A stretch of 8,504 bases of DNA. Source: an uncultured Oscillospiraceae bacterium (GTDB taxonomy: Bacteria > Bacillota > Clostridia > Oscillospirales > Acutalibacteraceae). The position numbers were made by a program, and so were the translations under genes. Numbering within the stretch: the first letter of the stretch is position 1; every line of letters starts with the position of its first letter. This document shows positions 1 to 6,447 of the stretch, in pieces. The stretch is from NCBI GenBank assembly GCA_900550095.1, contig URRG01000080.1, positions 1-8,504 of the forward strand, given 5' to 3'. The notes below the pieces were generated by a model. The model was given only the letters and a program-made list of their open reading frames with translations, did no database searches and had not been told where the DNA came from.

Positions 1-107
1 CCACAGGCGAGGCGGGGAACCCTGCTCCCTGGGTCTTCCTCATGGTGCTGGCAGGTTCCGGCGCAGCGGGAACCGCCCTCTATGTGAGGAAAAGAAGAGC
101 TCAGTAA
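1..107 (+). CDS. C-terminal end of a surface protein with sortase-type anchor (partial)
   Basis: The frame starting at base 3 is open from the left edge and ends at TAA 105-107, giving 34 visible residues. It begins TGEAGNPAPW, continues as a hydrophobic stretch rich in V, L, A and G (about residues 10-28), and ends in the basic tail RKRRAQ. A TG, a short polar linker, one membrane segment and a positive tail is the layout of an LPxTG cell-wall sorting signal. The LPx part would lie just outside the window; the preceding codon ends in CC, so it would encode S, P, T or A. If right, the protein is secreted and attached to peptidoglycan by a sortase. Nothing can be said about the rest of the protein. 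It is convergent with prs and is the only + strand gene seen. A plain single-pass membrane anchor is the alternative. Confidence 0.6.
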   Translation, partial: TGEAGNPAPWVFLMVLAGSGAAGTALYVRKRRAQ

Positions 108-148
108 TCCCAAAACTCCTAAACGGCCCGGGAAAAGGGATCCGGATC

Positions 149-182
149 CGGTCTGAAGGCGGCTGTAAAGCGGTCTGAAGGC
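149..182. repeat. Direct repeat, 12 bp at 22-bp spacing
   Basis: The 12-mer cggtctgaaggc occurs at 149-160 and 171-182. It lies in the non-coding gap between the surface-protein stop and prs. A perfect 12-bp palindrome (ggatccggatcc, 138-149) abuts it. No function is apparent. Confidence 0.6.
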
Positions 183-289
183 AGTGTGCAGTGTTCAGCG
201 TGCAGCGTTCACTCAGCATTTCCGTATTCTTCATCCGGCGCTCCGCCTCCTGTTATACGCCGCATACTGCATACGCCGAACGCCCAGCG

Positions 290-345
290 CCGAACGGCCA
301 AACATCTAAAAAACCAAACAGCCAAACAATCAAACAATCAAACAG
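290..345. repeat. Degenerate 8-bp tandem array (ccaaacag type)
   Basis: Seven consecutive 8-bp units can be laid out without gaps: ccgaacgg, ccaaacat, ctaaaaaa, ccaaacag, ccaaacaa, tcaaacaa, tcaaacag. Each differs from its neighbour by a few bases. The array lies in the 463-bp gap between the surface-protein gene and prs, where I see no gene. Short frames across it are low complexity and are not credible proteins. A shorter echo of the same kind (gaaagtc/tgaaag words) follows at about 389-413. Confidence 0.75.
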
Positions 346-444
346 CATACTCCACACGCCATGCGGCGAAGCGCCCGGAGCCTGACAGCCGGAAAGTCCT
401 GAAAGTCTGAAAGACCAACGCGCTCTCTTTTCCACGGGCAAACA

Positions 445-478
445 AAAACGGATGCGTTCTCAGGAACGCATCCGTTTT
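445..478. terminator. Bidirectional rho-independent terminator between surface gene and prs
   Basis: Bases 445-459 and 464-478 are a perfect 15-bp inverted repeat (core cggatgcgttc / gaacgcatccg) with a 4-nt loop. On the + strand the stem runs into T-rich sequence (TTTTCTCTTC..., then TTTTTT). On the - strand it ends in a run of Ts reading from the A-rich left arm. It sits about 93 nt past the prs stop and about 340 nt past the + strand stop, as expected for a shared terminator between convergent genes. Confidence 0.88.
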
Positions 479-570
479 CTCTTCTTTCTCTTTTTTCTTT
501 TCCGTTCTCACACGGAGAGAATGTGCTTCCTGTTTCCCTTGTTTCCCGCCCTCCGGTTTTCGTATCCGGT

Positions 571-1725
571 TCATTTCACGTCCGGCGGGCAGAATCCATG
601 ATCCTTCAGAAGCTGATGCACCTTAGCGCTGGGATCAATGATAGCGCTCACCGAAAGGTCGTAGTTCAAAGCCGCTATGAAATAGGCTATGTATTTGCTG
701 CAGTCCACCTCATGGAACCAGGGACGGGACAGAAGCTCCGGCGTCCTGTAGGTAAGATTGGAGCCCAGCACACCGGAGATCACGCCTTTCTCATAGGCCT
801 TGTCGAAGGCTTTGAGGCCGTTTGTGAAGATAGCATAGGTAGAGTAGGCGAAAATGCGGTTCGCCCTTCTTTTTTTCAGCTCATAGGCGATATCCAGCAT
901 GGATTCGCCGGAGGAAATGATATCGTCCGCAATAAAGATATCCTTTCCCTCCACGGAATCGCCCAGGTATTCGTGGGCCACGATGGGATTGCGGCCGTTC
1001 ACGATACGGGAATAATCCCTTCTCTTATAGAACATGCCCAAATCCACCCCAAGCACAGAGGCGTAATACATGTTCCGGTTCATGGCGCCCTCGTCGGGGC
1101 TCACAACCATGAAATGCGAGCGGTCAAAAAGCATATCGGGGAAATCATGAAGAAGGGCTTTGAGCACCTGATAGGTGGGCATCACGTTGTCGAATCCCAT
1201 CAAAGGCGCCGCATTCTGCACCCGCGCGTCGTGGGCGTCGAAGGTGATGATATTGGAAACGCCCATGGCCTGCAGCTCCTGCAGAGCCACGGCGCAGTCC
1301 AGGCTTTCCCGGTAGCTGCGCCGGTGCTGCCTGCCGCCGTAGAGAAGGGGCATGATCACGCTGATCCGGTGGGCCTTGCCGCTGGTGGCCTGGATCAGGC
1401 GCTTCAGATCCATGAAATGATCGTCGGGGCTCATGGAGTTCTTCCGGTCAAAAAGGGTATACTGGCAGCTGTAATTGCCGATATCCACCACAAAATAGAG
1501 ATCCTTGCCGCGCACGGTCTCCTTGATGATCCCTTTCCCGTCTCCCGAAGAAAACCGGGGGCATTCGCTTTCGACAATGAAGGTCTCCTTTTCCTCAGGC
1601 CCGTTTTTCGCCCAGGAAACAAGATGGCTGTTGATTTTTTCTCCCAGCTCCCGGGCCCCTTCGGGAACGATCAGCCCCAGGGGAGCGATGTGGGAACCTG
1701 AGTGAAAGACCGTCTTTGCATCCAT
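571..1725 (-). CDS. prs: Ribose-phosphate pyrophosphokinase (PRPP synthetase), divergent clostridial type
   Basis: The 384-aa protein should transfer pyrophosphate from ATP to ribose-5-phosphate in the cytoplasm, making PRPP for purine, pyrimidine, NAD, His and Trp synthesis. It has the two-domain phosphoribosyltransferase-like layout: RGKDLYFVVD (72-81) starts the N-terminal core, YGGRQHRR (129-136) matches the catalytic flexible loop (canonical YARQDRK), and FDAHDARVQ (162-170) matches the DLHA-Q motif with its catalytic His. VVSPDEG (207-213) and YKRRDYSR (233-240) match the VSPD-GG and KRR segments, and IADDIISSGESM (265-276) is the PRPP-binding loop. That loop lacks the usual DTGGT/DTAGT and reads SSGES, so this is a divergent branch. 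It is about 70 residues longer than the ~315-aa canonical enzyme, mostly before the first core strand and at the C-terminus. ATG 1725 is preceded by AGAGGAAA at suitable spacing. It forms its own transcription unit with a promoter-like site at 1992-2021 and a terminator at 445-478. Confidence 0.9.
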   Translation of the reverse strand: MDAKTVFHSGSHIAPLGLIVPEGARELGEKINSHLVSWAKNGPEEKETFIVESECPRFSSGDGKGIIKETVRGKDLYFVVDIGNYSCQYTLFDRKNSMSPDDHFMDLKRLIQATSGKAHRISVIMPLLYGGRQHRRSYRESLDCAVALQELQAMGVSNIITFDAHDARVQNAAPLMGFDNVMPTYQVLKALLHDFPDMLFDRSHFMVVSPDEGAMNRNMYYASVLGVDLGMFYKRRDYSRIVNGRNPIVAHEYLGDSVEGKDIFIADDIISSGESMLDIAYELKKRRANRIFAYSTYAIFTNGLKAFDKAYEKGVISGVLGSNLTYRTPELLSRPWFHEVDCSKYIAYFIAALNYDLSVSAIIDPSAKVHQLLKDHGFCPPDVK

Positions 1726-1991
1726 CCGATTATTTCCTCTCTTTCTCTTTTCCAGCCGCAGGCCTCACAGGCCGCTTTTTCCGCCCTGTATCCGTCCGCT
1801 GCCGCGCCTGCCGCTTTTTCCGATGTTCTTTCGTTTTTGATACTCTTCTTTCCGCTTCCGCCTCTCTGCGCTCAAAGGACAGCGTCCGCGAGCGTCCAGG
1901 TTAGCCCTATATAACTTCCTGACGCCGTCCCCGCCGCCCTGCCCAGGCTCAGCTCCGCGAACCGATCCCGGCAGAGACTGCTGCTGCTTTC

Positions 1992-2021
1992 ATTTTACAC
2001 TATTTTTACAGACGGATACAA
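1992..2021 (-). promoter_or_regulatory. Candidate sigma-A promoter of prs
   Basis: Read on the - strand, TTGTAT (2016-2021) and TAAAAT (1992-1997) are separated by 18 bp, inside an AT-rich patch of otherwise GC-rich DNA. It would give a leader of about 260 nt before prs. I looked for a PRPP or purine riboswitch in this leader and could not recognise one. It is purine-rich on the transcript near the gene start. Confidence 0.5.
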
Positions 2022-2137
2022 CTTTTCCATACAAATTCTGCTTACTGCCGAAAAACAAACTCCTATTTTGGCGAATACTGTCCATTTTTTCCTTTTTCAG
2101 ACCGAATTTTTCCTGTGAAAGCAATGGTATCCGAGCA

Positions 2138-2182
2138 GGAAAAACCGCCTCATTCCCGTCTGAAAAAGAGGGAAGAGGCGGT
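2138..2182 (-). terminator. Rho-independent terminator of the transketolase pair
   Basis: On the - strand ACCGCCTC (2175-2182) pairs with GAGGCGGT (2144-2151). The stem continues with TTCCC (2170-2174) and GGGAA (2153-2157) after a one-base bulge, and TTTTT (2144-2140) follows the stem. It lies about 75 nt downstream of the stop codon at 2257. The rest of the 1726-2256 gap holds only the prs promoter candidate and leader; I see no gene in it. Confidence 0.85.
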
Positions 2183-2256
2183 GGGGAGAAACAGAGCCAG
2201 GATAAGCAGCGCAACCGCTGACGCTCTGAAAATTTTCCATGTGGGCGGGGAAAATG

Positions 2257-3291
2257 TTATTTCCCGCAGAATTTCTCTACAGCTCCGGCTATGCCTTCTG
2301 CATCCAGCCCGTAATACCGGAGAAGCTCCTCATAGGGGCCGGATACCGCATACTCCAGAGGCACACCGAGACGCTTCATCCGAACAGGCAGCTTTTCGCT
2401 CAGAAGCTCCGCTACAACAGAGCCCAGCCCGCCGCGGACATAGTGCTCCTCCACGGTGACGATCCCTCCCGTCTCCGCAGCGGCCCTGAGGACCAGTTCC
2501 TCATCCAGGGGCCACACCGTCCCCATGCCCAGGACCCGGGCATGGATCCCCCTTTGTTCCAAAAGCTCTGCCGCCTGCAGGGCCGCCGCTGTAACCGTGC
2601 CTGTGGAGACCAGGGCCACGTCGTTCCCCTGCCGCAGAAGCCGGCCCTTCCCAATGGCAAAGGGGCTTTCCTCCGGGAAAAGCACGGGGATCTTCGGGTT
2701 CCCGATGCGCATATACACAGGGCCCTCCAGCTCCAGCATAGCTTTGCATGCCTGCCGGATCTCCGTGGGATCCTGGGGGCATAGGACCGTCACCCCCGGT
2801 ATCATCCGGGTTATGGCGAAATCCTCCAGGGAATGGTGGGTGGCCCCAAGATCGGAATAGGTAAAGCCTCCGTTGCGTCCCACGATCTTTACATTCTGCC
2901 GCATATAGCCCAGATCGTTCCGGAACATTTCAAAATTCCGGCAGGTGACAAAGGGGGCGATGGCGCAGAACACGGGGATCTTCCCCACGCAGGAAAGGCC
3001 CGCGGCGATGCCCGTGGCGCCCTGCTCCATGATGCCGCACTCCACATACCGCTCCGGATGGCGCGCCGCAAATTCCTTGAACCCGGAGGAAAAACCGCTG
3101 TCTGCGGAGATCACCACGATCTTTTCATTTTCCTCCGCCAGTTCCGAAACGGCTTTCCCGAATTCCTTTCTGGGATCCTTCCATTTGACCGGCGAGACGG
3201 GCCTGCCCGTTCCGTCCCCTCTGTCCATGCTCCCAATCCTTTCCACGATCTCCATGCTTTCCATACCGTCCGTTCCTTTCACGATGCACAT
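2257..3291 (-). CDS. Transketolase, C-terminal (pyrimidine-binding) subunit
   Basis: With the ATG at 3291 the product is 344 aa, slightly longer than the usual ~310-aa split C-terminal subunit; the excess is a non-conserved leader up to about residue 35. Transketolase moves two-carbon ketol units between sugar phosphates using thiamine diphosphate; this half supplies the pyrimidine-binding domain and a C-terminal domain. The segment ECGIMEQG (84-91) holds the conserved Glu that activates the cofactor. IAPFVTCRNFEMFRND and GATHHSLEDFAITR (149-162) are family signatures, and STGTVTAAALQAAELL begins the C-terminal domain. The frame is open further upstream, to a start at 3387, but that extension overlaps the partner gene in another frame. 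The chosen ATG shares its A with the partner's TGA (TGATG) and has GGGGAGG about 10 nt upstream, so translational coupling is likely. An E1 component of a ketoacid dehydrogenase or DXP synthase is less likely because of the split and the motif details. Confidence 0.9.
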   Translation of the reverse strand: MCIVKGTDGMESMEIVERIGSMDRGDGTGRPVSPVKWKDPRKEFGKAVSELAEENEKIVVISADSGFSSGFKEFAARHPERYVECGIMEQGATGIAAGLSCVGKIPVFCAIAPFVTCRNFEMFRNDLGYMRQNVKIVGRNGGFTYSDLGATHHSLEDFAITRMIPGVTVLCPQDPTEIRQACKAMLELEGPVYMRIGNPKIPVLFPEESPFAIGKGRLLRQGNDVALVSTGTVTAAALQAAELLEQRGIHARVLGMGTVWPLDEELVLRAAAETGGIVTVEEHYVRGGLGSVVAELLSEKLPVRMKRLGVPLEYAVSGPYEELLRYYGLDAEGIAGAVEKFCGK

Positions 3292-4151
3292 CAGCCATGC
3301 GCCTCCCCGCAGAGTTCCTCCAGCCGCCGGATCTCGGCCTCCGTTTCCCGGACGGCGGCCTCCAGTTCCTCTCCGGAGGGCGTCCAATGGTGGAAGGAAG
3401 CCTTTCCCTCCGCAAAGGAAACGCCCTTCCCCTTCACCGTATGGGCCAGGATCATGGAAGGCTTCCCTTCTTCAAAGGGGAGAGCGTCCAGAGCGCCCGT
3501 CACCGCTTCCATATCGTTGCCGTCGATCTCCCGTACGCTCCAGCCGAAGGAGCGGAATTTCTCCGTTACGGGCGCGAAATTCATCACATCCTCCACAGGG
3601 CCGCTGATCTGCAGGCCGTTATGATCCACAAAGAGGGTGAGGTTGGAAAGGCCGAAATGGGCCGCCGCAGCCGCGGCCTCCCAGTTGGAGCCCTCCGCCA
3701 GCTCCCCGTCGCCCATCACCACATACACATTTGAGGGTTTCCCGTCCGCCTTAAGGCCCAGCGCCATACCCACCCCAATAGAAAGGCCGTGGCCCAAAGC
3801 CCCTGTGTTGGCCTCCACGCCGGGGAGCTTTTTCATATCCGGATGGCCCGGAAGCCTTGTCTTGAACCCGCCGTAGGTATCCAGGACGGATTTGTCGAAA
3901 ATCCCCCTCTCGGCCATTACGGCGTACTGCGCCATGGCCTTATGGCCCGCCGAAAGGATGAACCTGTCCCGCCCGGGATGCTTCATATTACCGGGGTCGA
4001 TATTCATTTTGTCAAAATACAGCGCCGTCGCAATATCCAGGCAGGACATGGCCCCGCCCAGATGCCCGTGCCCTCCGGCCTCCACCATGCGCAGCACATT
4101 CCGCCGGCACCGGGCCGCCTGCAGCTTCAGCCGCAGTATCCGTTCCTCCAT
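3291..4151 (-). CDS. Transketolase, N-terminal (TPP-diphosphate-binding) subunit
   Basis: The 286-aa protein matches the N-terminal half of transketolase, encoded separately as in many anaerobic firmicutes and archaea. It binds the diphosphate and Mg2+ of thiamine diphosphate. Visible motifs are GGHGHLGGA (26-34), LSAGHKAMAQYA (66-77), the substrate-channel segment LPGHPD (100-105), GALGHGLSIGVGMALG (117-132), and the TPP motif starting GDGELAEGS (147-155) and ending with DHN (176-178), followed by ISGPVEDV. The length is typical. ATG 4151 is preceded by AGAGGGG at about 7 nt. It is first in a two-gene operon and overlaps the C-terminal subunit by one base, consistent with equimolar synthesis of the two halves. 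The role is the non-oxidative pentose phosphate pathway, supplying ribose-5-phosphate for the neighbouring prs. Confidence 0.92.
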   Translation of the reverse strand: MEERILRLKLQAARCRRNVLRMVEAGGHGHLGGAMSCLDIATALYFDKMNIDPGNMKHPGRDRFILSAGHKAMAQYAVMAERGIFDKSVLDTYGGFKTRLPGHPDMKKLPGVEANTGALGHGLSIGVGMALGLKADGKPSNVYVVMGDGELAEGSNWEAAAAAAHFGLSNLTLFVDHNGLQISGPVEDVMNFAPVTEKFRSFGWSVREIDGNDMEAVTGALDALPFEEGKPSMILAHTVKGKGVSFAEGKASFHHWTPSGEELEAAVRETEAEIRRLEELCGEAHG

Positions 4152-4435
4152 TGCGATCCCCTCTCTTTTTCTCGTTCTCTTTCTATCGCTCTCTCAAAGC
4201 GCTCCCAAAATCCGCTCCCGGAGCAGAGCGGCGTAACCCTTGAGGGCGCTCGTTTTCCTTCTCCGCAGAAGCGTTCCGCCGTTTGCCCCTGCTTTTTGTT
4301 TTCTTCATTTTCTTCGCCTCCGCGCTTTTCCCGGCGCGCCTGCTGTATTACTGTATTTCTGTATTGATCTGCCTTTATACATCCATACAAGAACACGGCG
4401 CGTCTTTCACTGCGTCTGTGCGATTCTGTAGATGC

Positions 4436-4471
4436 GATATGCGCAGTATACACGATATACGCGATATACAC
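4436..4471. repeat. Degenerate 9-bp tandem array (gatatacac type)
   Basis: Four adjacent 9-bp units: gatatgcgc, agtatacac, gatatacgc, gatatacac. They sit in the roughly 570-nt stretch between the transketolase promoter candidate and its start codon (4152-4724), which also contains many TATAC/GTATA words. Open frames across this stretch have a low-complexity, Tyr/Cys-rich composition on the - strand and are not credible genes. Confidence 0.6.
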
Positions 4472-4724
4472 CATGCGTCCGGCGAACCTCATGAGGCGCG
4501 GTACACACAATACGCACGGCAGATGGGGAAGGCCCGGCAGACATAGCAGATATAATAGACGCGGCAGGCAGGGAAACAGCGGCGCGTGCGCGTATACATG
4601 TAAAATATATACCATGTATAACAAGCAGCATAAGGAAGAATAAACGTAAAAGACACAATACACAAAGATATAAAATGTTTTATATCCCGATGTATGTCCG
4701 CGGCTGTTTCCATTCGTTTTTTTT

Positions 4725-4753
4725 AGAATAGCACAGGAAAAATAAAATGTAAA
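4725..4753 (-). promoter_or_regulatory. Candidate sigma-A promoter of the transketolase pair
   Basis: On the - strand TTTACA (4748-4753), a 17-bp AT-rich spacer and TATTCT (4725-4730) make a good vegetative promoter match. It would give an unusually long 5' leader of about 570 nt before the N-terminal subunit. A closer promoter or an unrecognised RNA in the leader cannot be excluded. Confidence 0.5.
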
Positions 4754-4955
4754 TACAGCCGAAAGACAGCCGTAAAGAGAAAAAAACCCGTTTTTAGGAT
4801 GGGAGCCTCCGCCGGGATTTCCCTCCGCCATCTTGGTAGGATACCTCAATTTTTCCAGTCGTACAGCCGTTTTTCAAGGCTGCAGCCCTTCCCGCTTCTC
4901 ATGGATCGGAACAAATCTCCCACAAGCCCCTGCGGCTTAGCAGAGATATAAAAAC

Positions 4956-4988
4956 AGTAAGTAAATTTTATTATTTTGTTTACTTACT
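4956..4988. repeat. Perfect inverted repeat, 10-bp arms, possible operator
   Basis: AGTAAGTAAA (4956-4965) and TTTACTTACT (4979-4988) are perfect reverse complements around a 13-bp AT-only-but-one spacer. A smaller overlapping palindrome (GTTTA-cttac-TAAAC, 4978-4992) uses the right arm. It lies about 200 bp upstream of the transketolase promoter candidate. It may be a repressor operator; on the - strand the hairpin is followed by GTTTTT, so a weak terminator is the other reading. Confidence 0.5.
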
Positions 4989-5003
4989 AAACAAAATCCT
5001 GCA

Positions 5004-5282
5004 TGGAAGAGAAAGGGGGAAAAGAGGAAAAAGAAAGCAGGAAGCAGAAGGCAGAAAGAGGGGATTGGGGAACAGGAAACGGAAAACGAAAAAACAAAAG
5101 CCCAAGAAGCAAAAAAAGAAAAAAGGCAAAAAGGCAGATAGAAGATATGGGAGGGAAAGAGCAACACGAGAGGGAGAGAGGGAGAAGGGAAGAGAAAGGG
5201 GAGGAAGAAGGAAAAAAGGAAAGGGAAAGAAATGTATGGATAGATAAAAAGGAAGGACAGGAAAAAAATCAAAAGCTGGGGG
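5004..5282. other. Polypurine/polypyrimidine tract without a gene
   Basis: For about 280 bp the + strand is almost entirely A and G (runs such as gaagagaaagggggaaaaga), with only scattered pyrimidines. It lies just beyond the nrdG terminator. The + strand frame through it would give an extremely charged K/E/R protein that runs on antisense through nrdG. The - strand frames give F/L/P/S-only sequence. Neither looks like a real protein. Such tracts can form triplex (H-DNA) structures; whether this one does is unknown. Confidence 0.75.
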
Positions 5283-5308
5283 AAAACGGAAGCCGCGGGG
5301 CTGAGCAT

Positions 5309-5343
5309 AAAAAACGCTCCCCGGGGCAAAAGCCCCAGAGAGC
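5309..5343 (-). terminator. Rho-independent terminator of nrdG
   Basis: On the - strand GCTCTCTGGGGC (5332-5343) pairs with GCCCCGGGGAGC (5316-5327) as a 12-bp stem with a TTTT loop, followed by G and six Ts (5314-5309). Two pairs are G-U in the - strand transcript but A-C mismatches on the other strand, which fixes its direction. It lies about 85 nt after the nrdG stop. Confidence 0.88.
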
Positions 5344-5428
5344 TCTGGCTTTTCTGTCGATGCGCTGCAGTCTTTCCCGCGTCCGGTTTTTTGCGGGCTT
5401 CGTTTTATGCCCCGGGCAGGCATACATC

Positions 5429-5950
5429 TCAAAGTTCCCAGTCCTCTTCCGGGTCGTAAAGGGCTATTTTCCCCGTCCGAAGAGTGGGCTTCACGAGGAT
5501 GAGGCGCTGATTGGAGCTCCCGCGGAAGGAAAGCGTCAGATCCCGCTGTTCCAGGATAAAAGGGCCGTCGATCAGGAGATCCACCTCTTCCAGAAGCTCC
5601 CGGATATGGGGATCCTCCATAGAAAGAAGCCGCTCCAGAGTATACCCCGTGTAGCATACCACGTCCCACCCGGCGTCATGCGTCTGCCGGGCCAGATACG
5701 CCAGAGCCTCCGCCTGGCAGAAAGGTTCCCCTCCGCTCAGGGTGAGGCCTTCTAAAAGGGGATTTTTCCGCATGCGTTCCAGGATTTCCTCCGGCTCCAT
5801 CACCGTTCCCCCTTCAAAAGGATGGGTCTGGGGATTGTGGCAGCCGGGGCACTTGTGGGGGCACCCCTGCACAAATACGGAAAATCGGATGCCGGGGCCG
5901 TCTACGATGGAATCGTCCACTATACCCGCTACCCGGATGCTTTTTCGCAT
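5429..5950 (-). CDS. nrdG: Anaerobic ribonucleoside-triphosphate reductase activating protein
   Basis: The 173-aa protein is a radical-SAM activase that installs the glycyl radical on class III ribonucleotide reductase. It has the Fe4S4 motif CPHKCPGC (Cys 30, 34, 37), preceded by DGPGIRFSVFVQG (17-29) and followed by HNPQTHPFEGG, which is the NrdG signature. LTLSGGEPF (69-77) holds the SAM-binding GGEP, and the C-terminal part has DLLIDGPF and the RGSSNQR segment typical of NrdG. The length is normal (150-180 aa). ATG 5950 has AAGGAG at about 8 nt. The upstream neighbours are the glycyl-radical mini-gene (6441-6602) and NrdD, on the same strand; its own terminator follows at 5309-5343. In this locus its natural substrate Gly is probably Gly28 of the 53-aa protein rather than a residue in the NrdD chain. 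Confidence 0.95.
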   Translation of the reverse strand: MRKSIRVAGIVDDSIVDGPGIRFSVFVQGCPHKCPGCHNPQTHPFEGGTVMEPEEILERMRKNPLLEGLTLSGGEPFCQAEALAYLARQTHDAGWDVVCYTGYTLERLLSMEDPHIRELLEEVDLLIDGPFILEQRDLTLSFRGSSNQRLILVKPTLRTGKIALYDPEEDWEL

Positions 5951-6001
5951 GTCTCTCGCTCCTTCGTATCCTTTTCCTTTTTCTTCTTATCTCCGGCTTC
6001 C

Positions 6002-6091
6002 CAGACTCTCAGACCATCAGACCCCCAGGCTTCCGATTCCTGATTCCTGGTTTCCGGATTCTGGATTCCGGAGCCCGGAGCCCGGCTCCCT
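6002..6091. repeat. Degenerate 8-bp then 7-bp tandem array
   Basis: The first part is four 8-bp units (cagactct, cagaccat, cagacccc, caggcttc, 6002-6033). The second part is eight units of mainly 7 bp (gattcct, gattcctg, gtttccg, gattctg, gattccg, gagcccg, gagcccg, gctccct, 6035-6091). It lies in the 490-bp gap between nrdG and the glycyl-radical gene, in which I see no credible gene. Confidence 0.7.
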
Positions 6092-6279
6092 GCCTTTCTT
6101 CAGCCTTCGGCCTCCAGCCCTTCAAGACCCCTTCAGACCTATCTGGGCCCCACAGGAAAACGCAGGGAACGGTTTTTACCATCCCCCGCGGAAGGCCCCC
6201 TTACGCTTTGCTCGAAACAGCGCCCCACAGCGCGAACACGCTATGCCGGGTATTGCGGCGTGCAGGATGAGTACGCAGA

Positions 6280-6314
6280 ATGCCGGATGCTGGATGCCGG
6301 GCACTGGGCACAGC
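6280..6314. repeat. Degenerate 7-bp tandem array (atgccgg type)
   Basis: Five adjacent 7-bp units: atgccgg, atgctgg, atgccgg, gcactgg, gcacagc. It is in the same gap as the arrays at 6002-6091 and 6384-6447. An imperfect hairpin without a T-run (gggcctttctgaaagccc, 6351-6368) lies between; I do not call it a terminator. Confidence 0.6.
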
Positions 6315-6383
6315 ACACAGGCGCAAATATACGCGCACCCGCCCGCCTTCGGGCCTTTCTGAAAGCCCGTAACCGCTGACAAT

Positions 6384-6447
6384 CTTACAGACTTACAGAC
6401 TTACAAACCTACAGGCTTACAGATTTACAGGTTCACAGGCTCAAAGG
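6384..6447. repeat. 8-bp tandem array (cttacaga type) reaching into a stop codon
   Basis: Eight gapless 8-bp units: cttacaga, cttacaga, cttacaaa, cctacagg, cttacaga, tttacagg, ttcacagg, ctcaaagg. The last unit covers the final codons and TGA of the glycyl-radical gene, so the array starts exactly at, or has grown out of, the end of that gene. Decay from the consensus increases toward the gene. Confidence 0.8.

Noticed and set aside
290..345. CRISPR array
   Set aside because: Units are 8 bp, contiguous and degenerate, without repeat-spacer structure. The same applies to the other arrays.
523..1701. Long + strand open frame across prs
   Set aside because: It is the exact antisense of a protein with all PRPP synthetase motifs; high GC at the third codon position keeps the opposite strand open.
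1726..1991. PRPP or purine riboswitch in the prs leader
   Set aside because: No conserved core of a known riboswitch class could be recognised by eye; a covariance-model scan would be decisive.
3292..3387. Upstream extension of the transketolase C-terminal subunit to 3387
   Set aside because: It would overlap the partner gene by nearly 100 bp in another frame with Gly/Arg-rich sequence unlike the family. The TGATG junction with GGGGAGG upstream is a better start.
4127..4849. 240-aa - strand frame upstream of the transketolase subunit
   Set aside because: Tyr/Cys/Leu-rich low-complexity sequence produced by the TATAC-type repeats; it overlaps the start of the transketolase gene and has no domain signature.
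5003..5755. 250-aa + strand frame with a highly charged K/E/R N-terminus
   Set aside because: The charged part is just the translated polypurine tract, and the rest is antisense to nrdG. There is no recognisable domain.
6176..6382. 68-aa - strand frame with several cysteines between nrdG and the glycyl-radical gene
   Set aside because: The cysteines come from the gca/tgc-rich repeat DNA; no family is recognised and no convincing ribosome site was noted.
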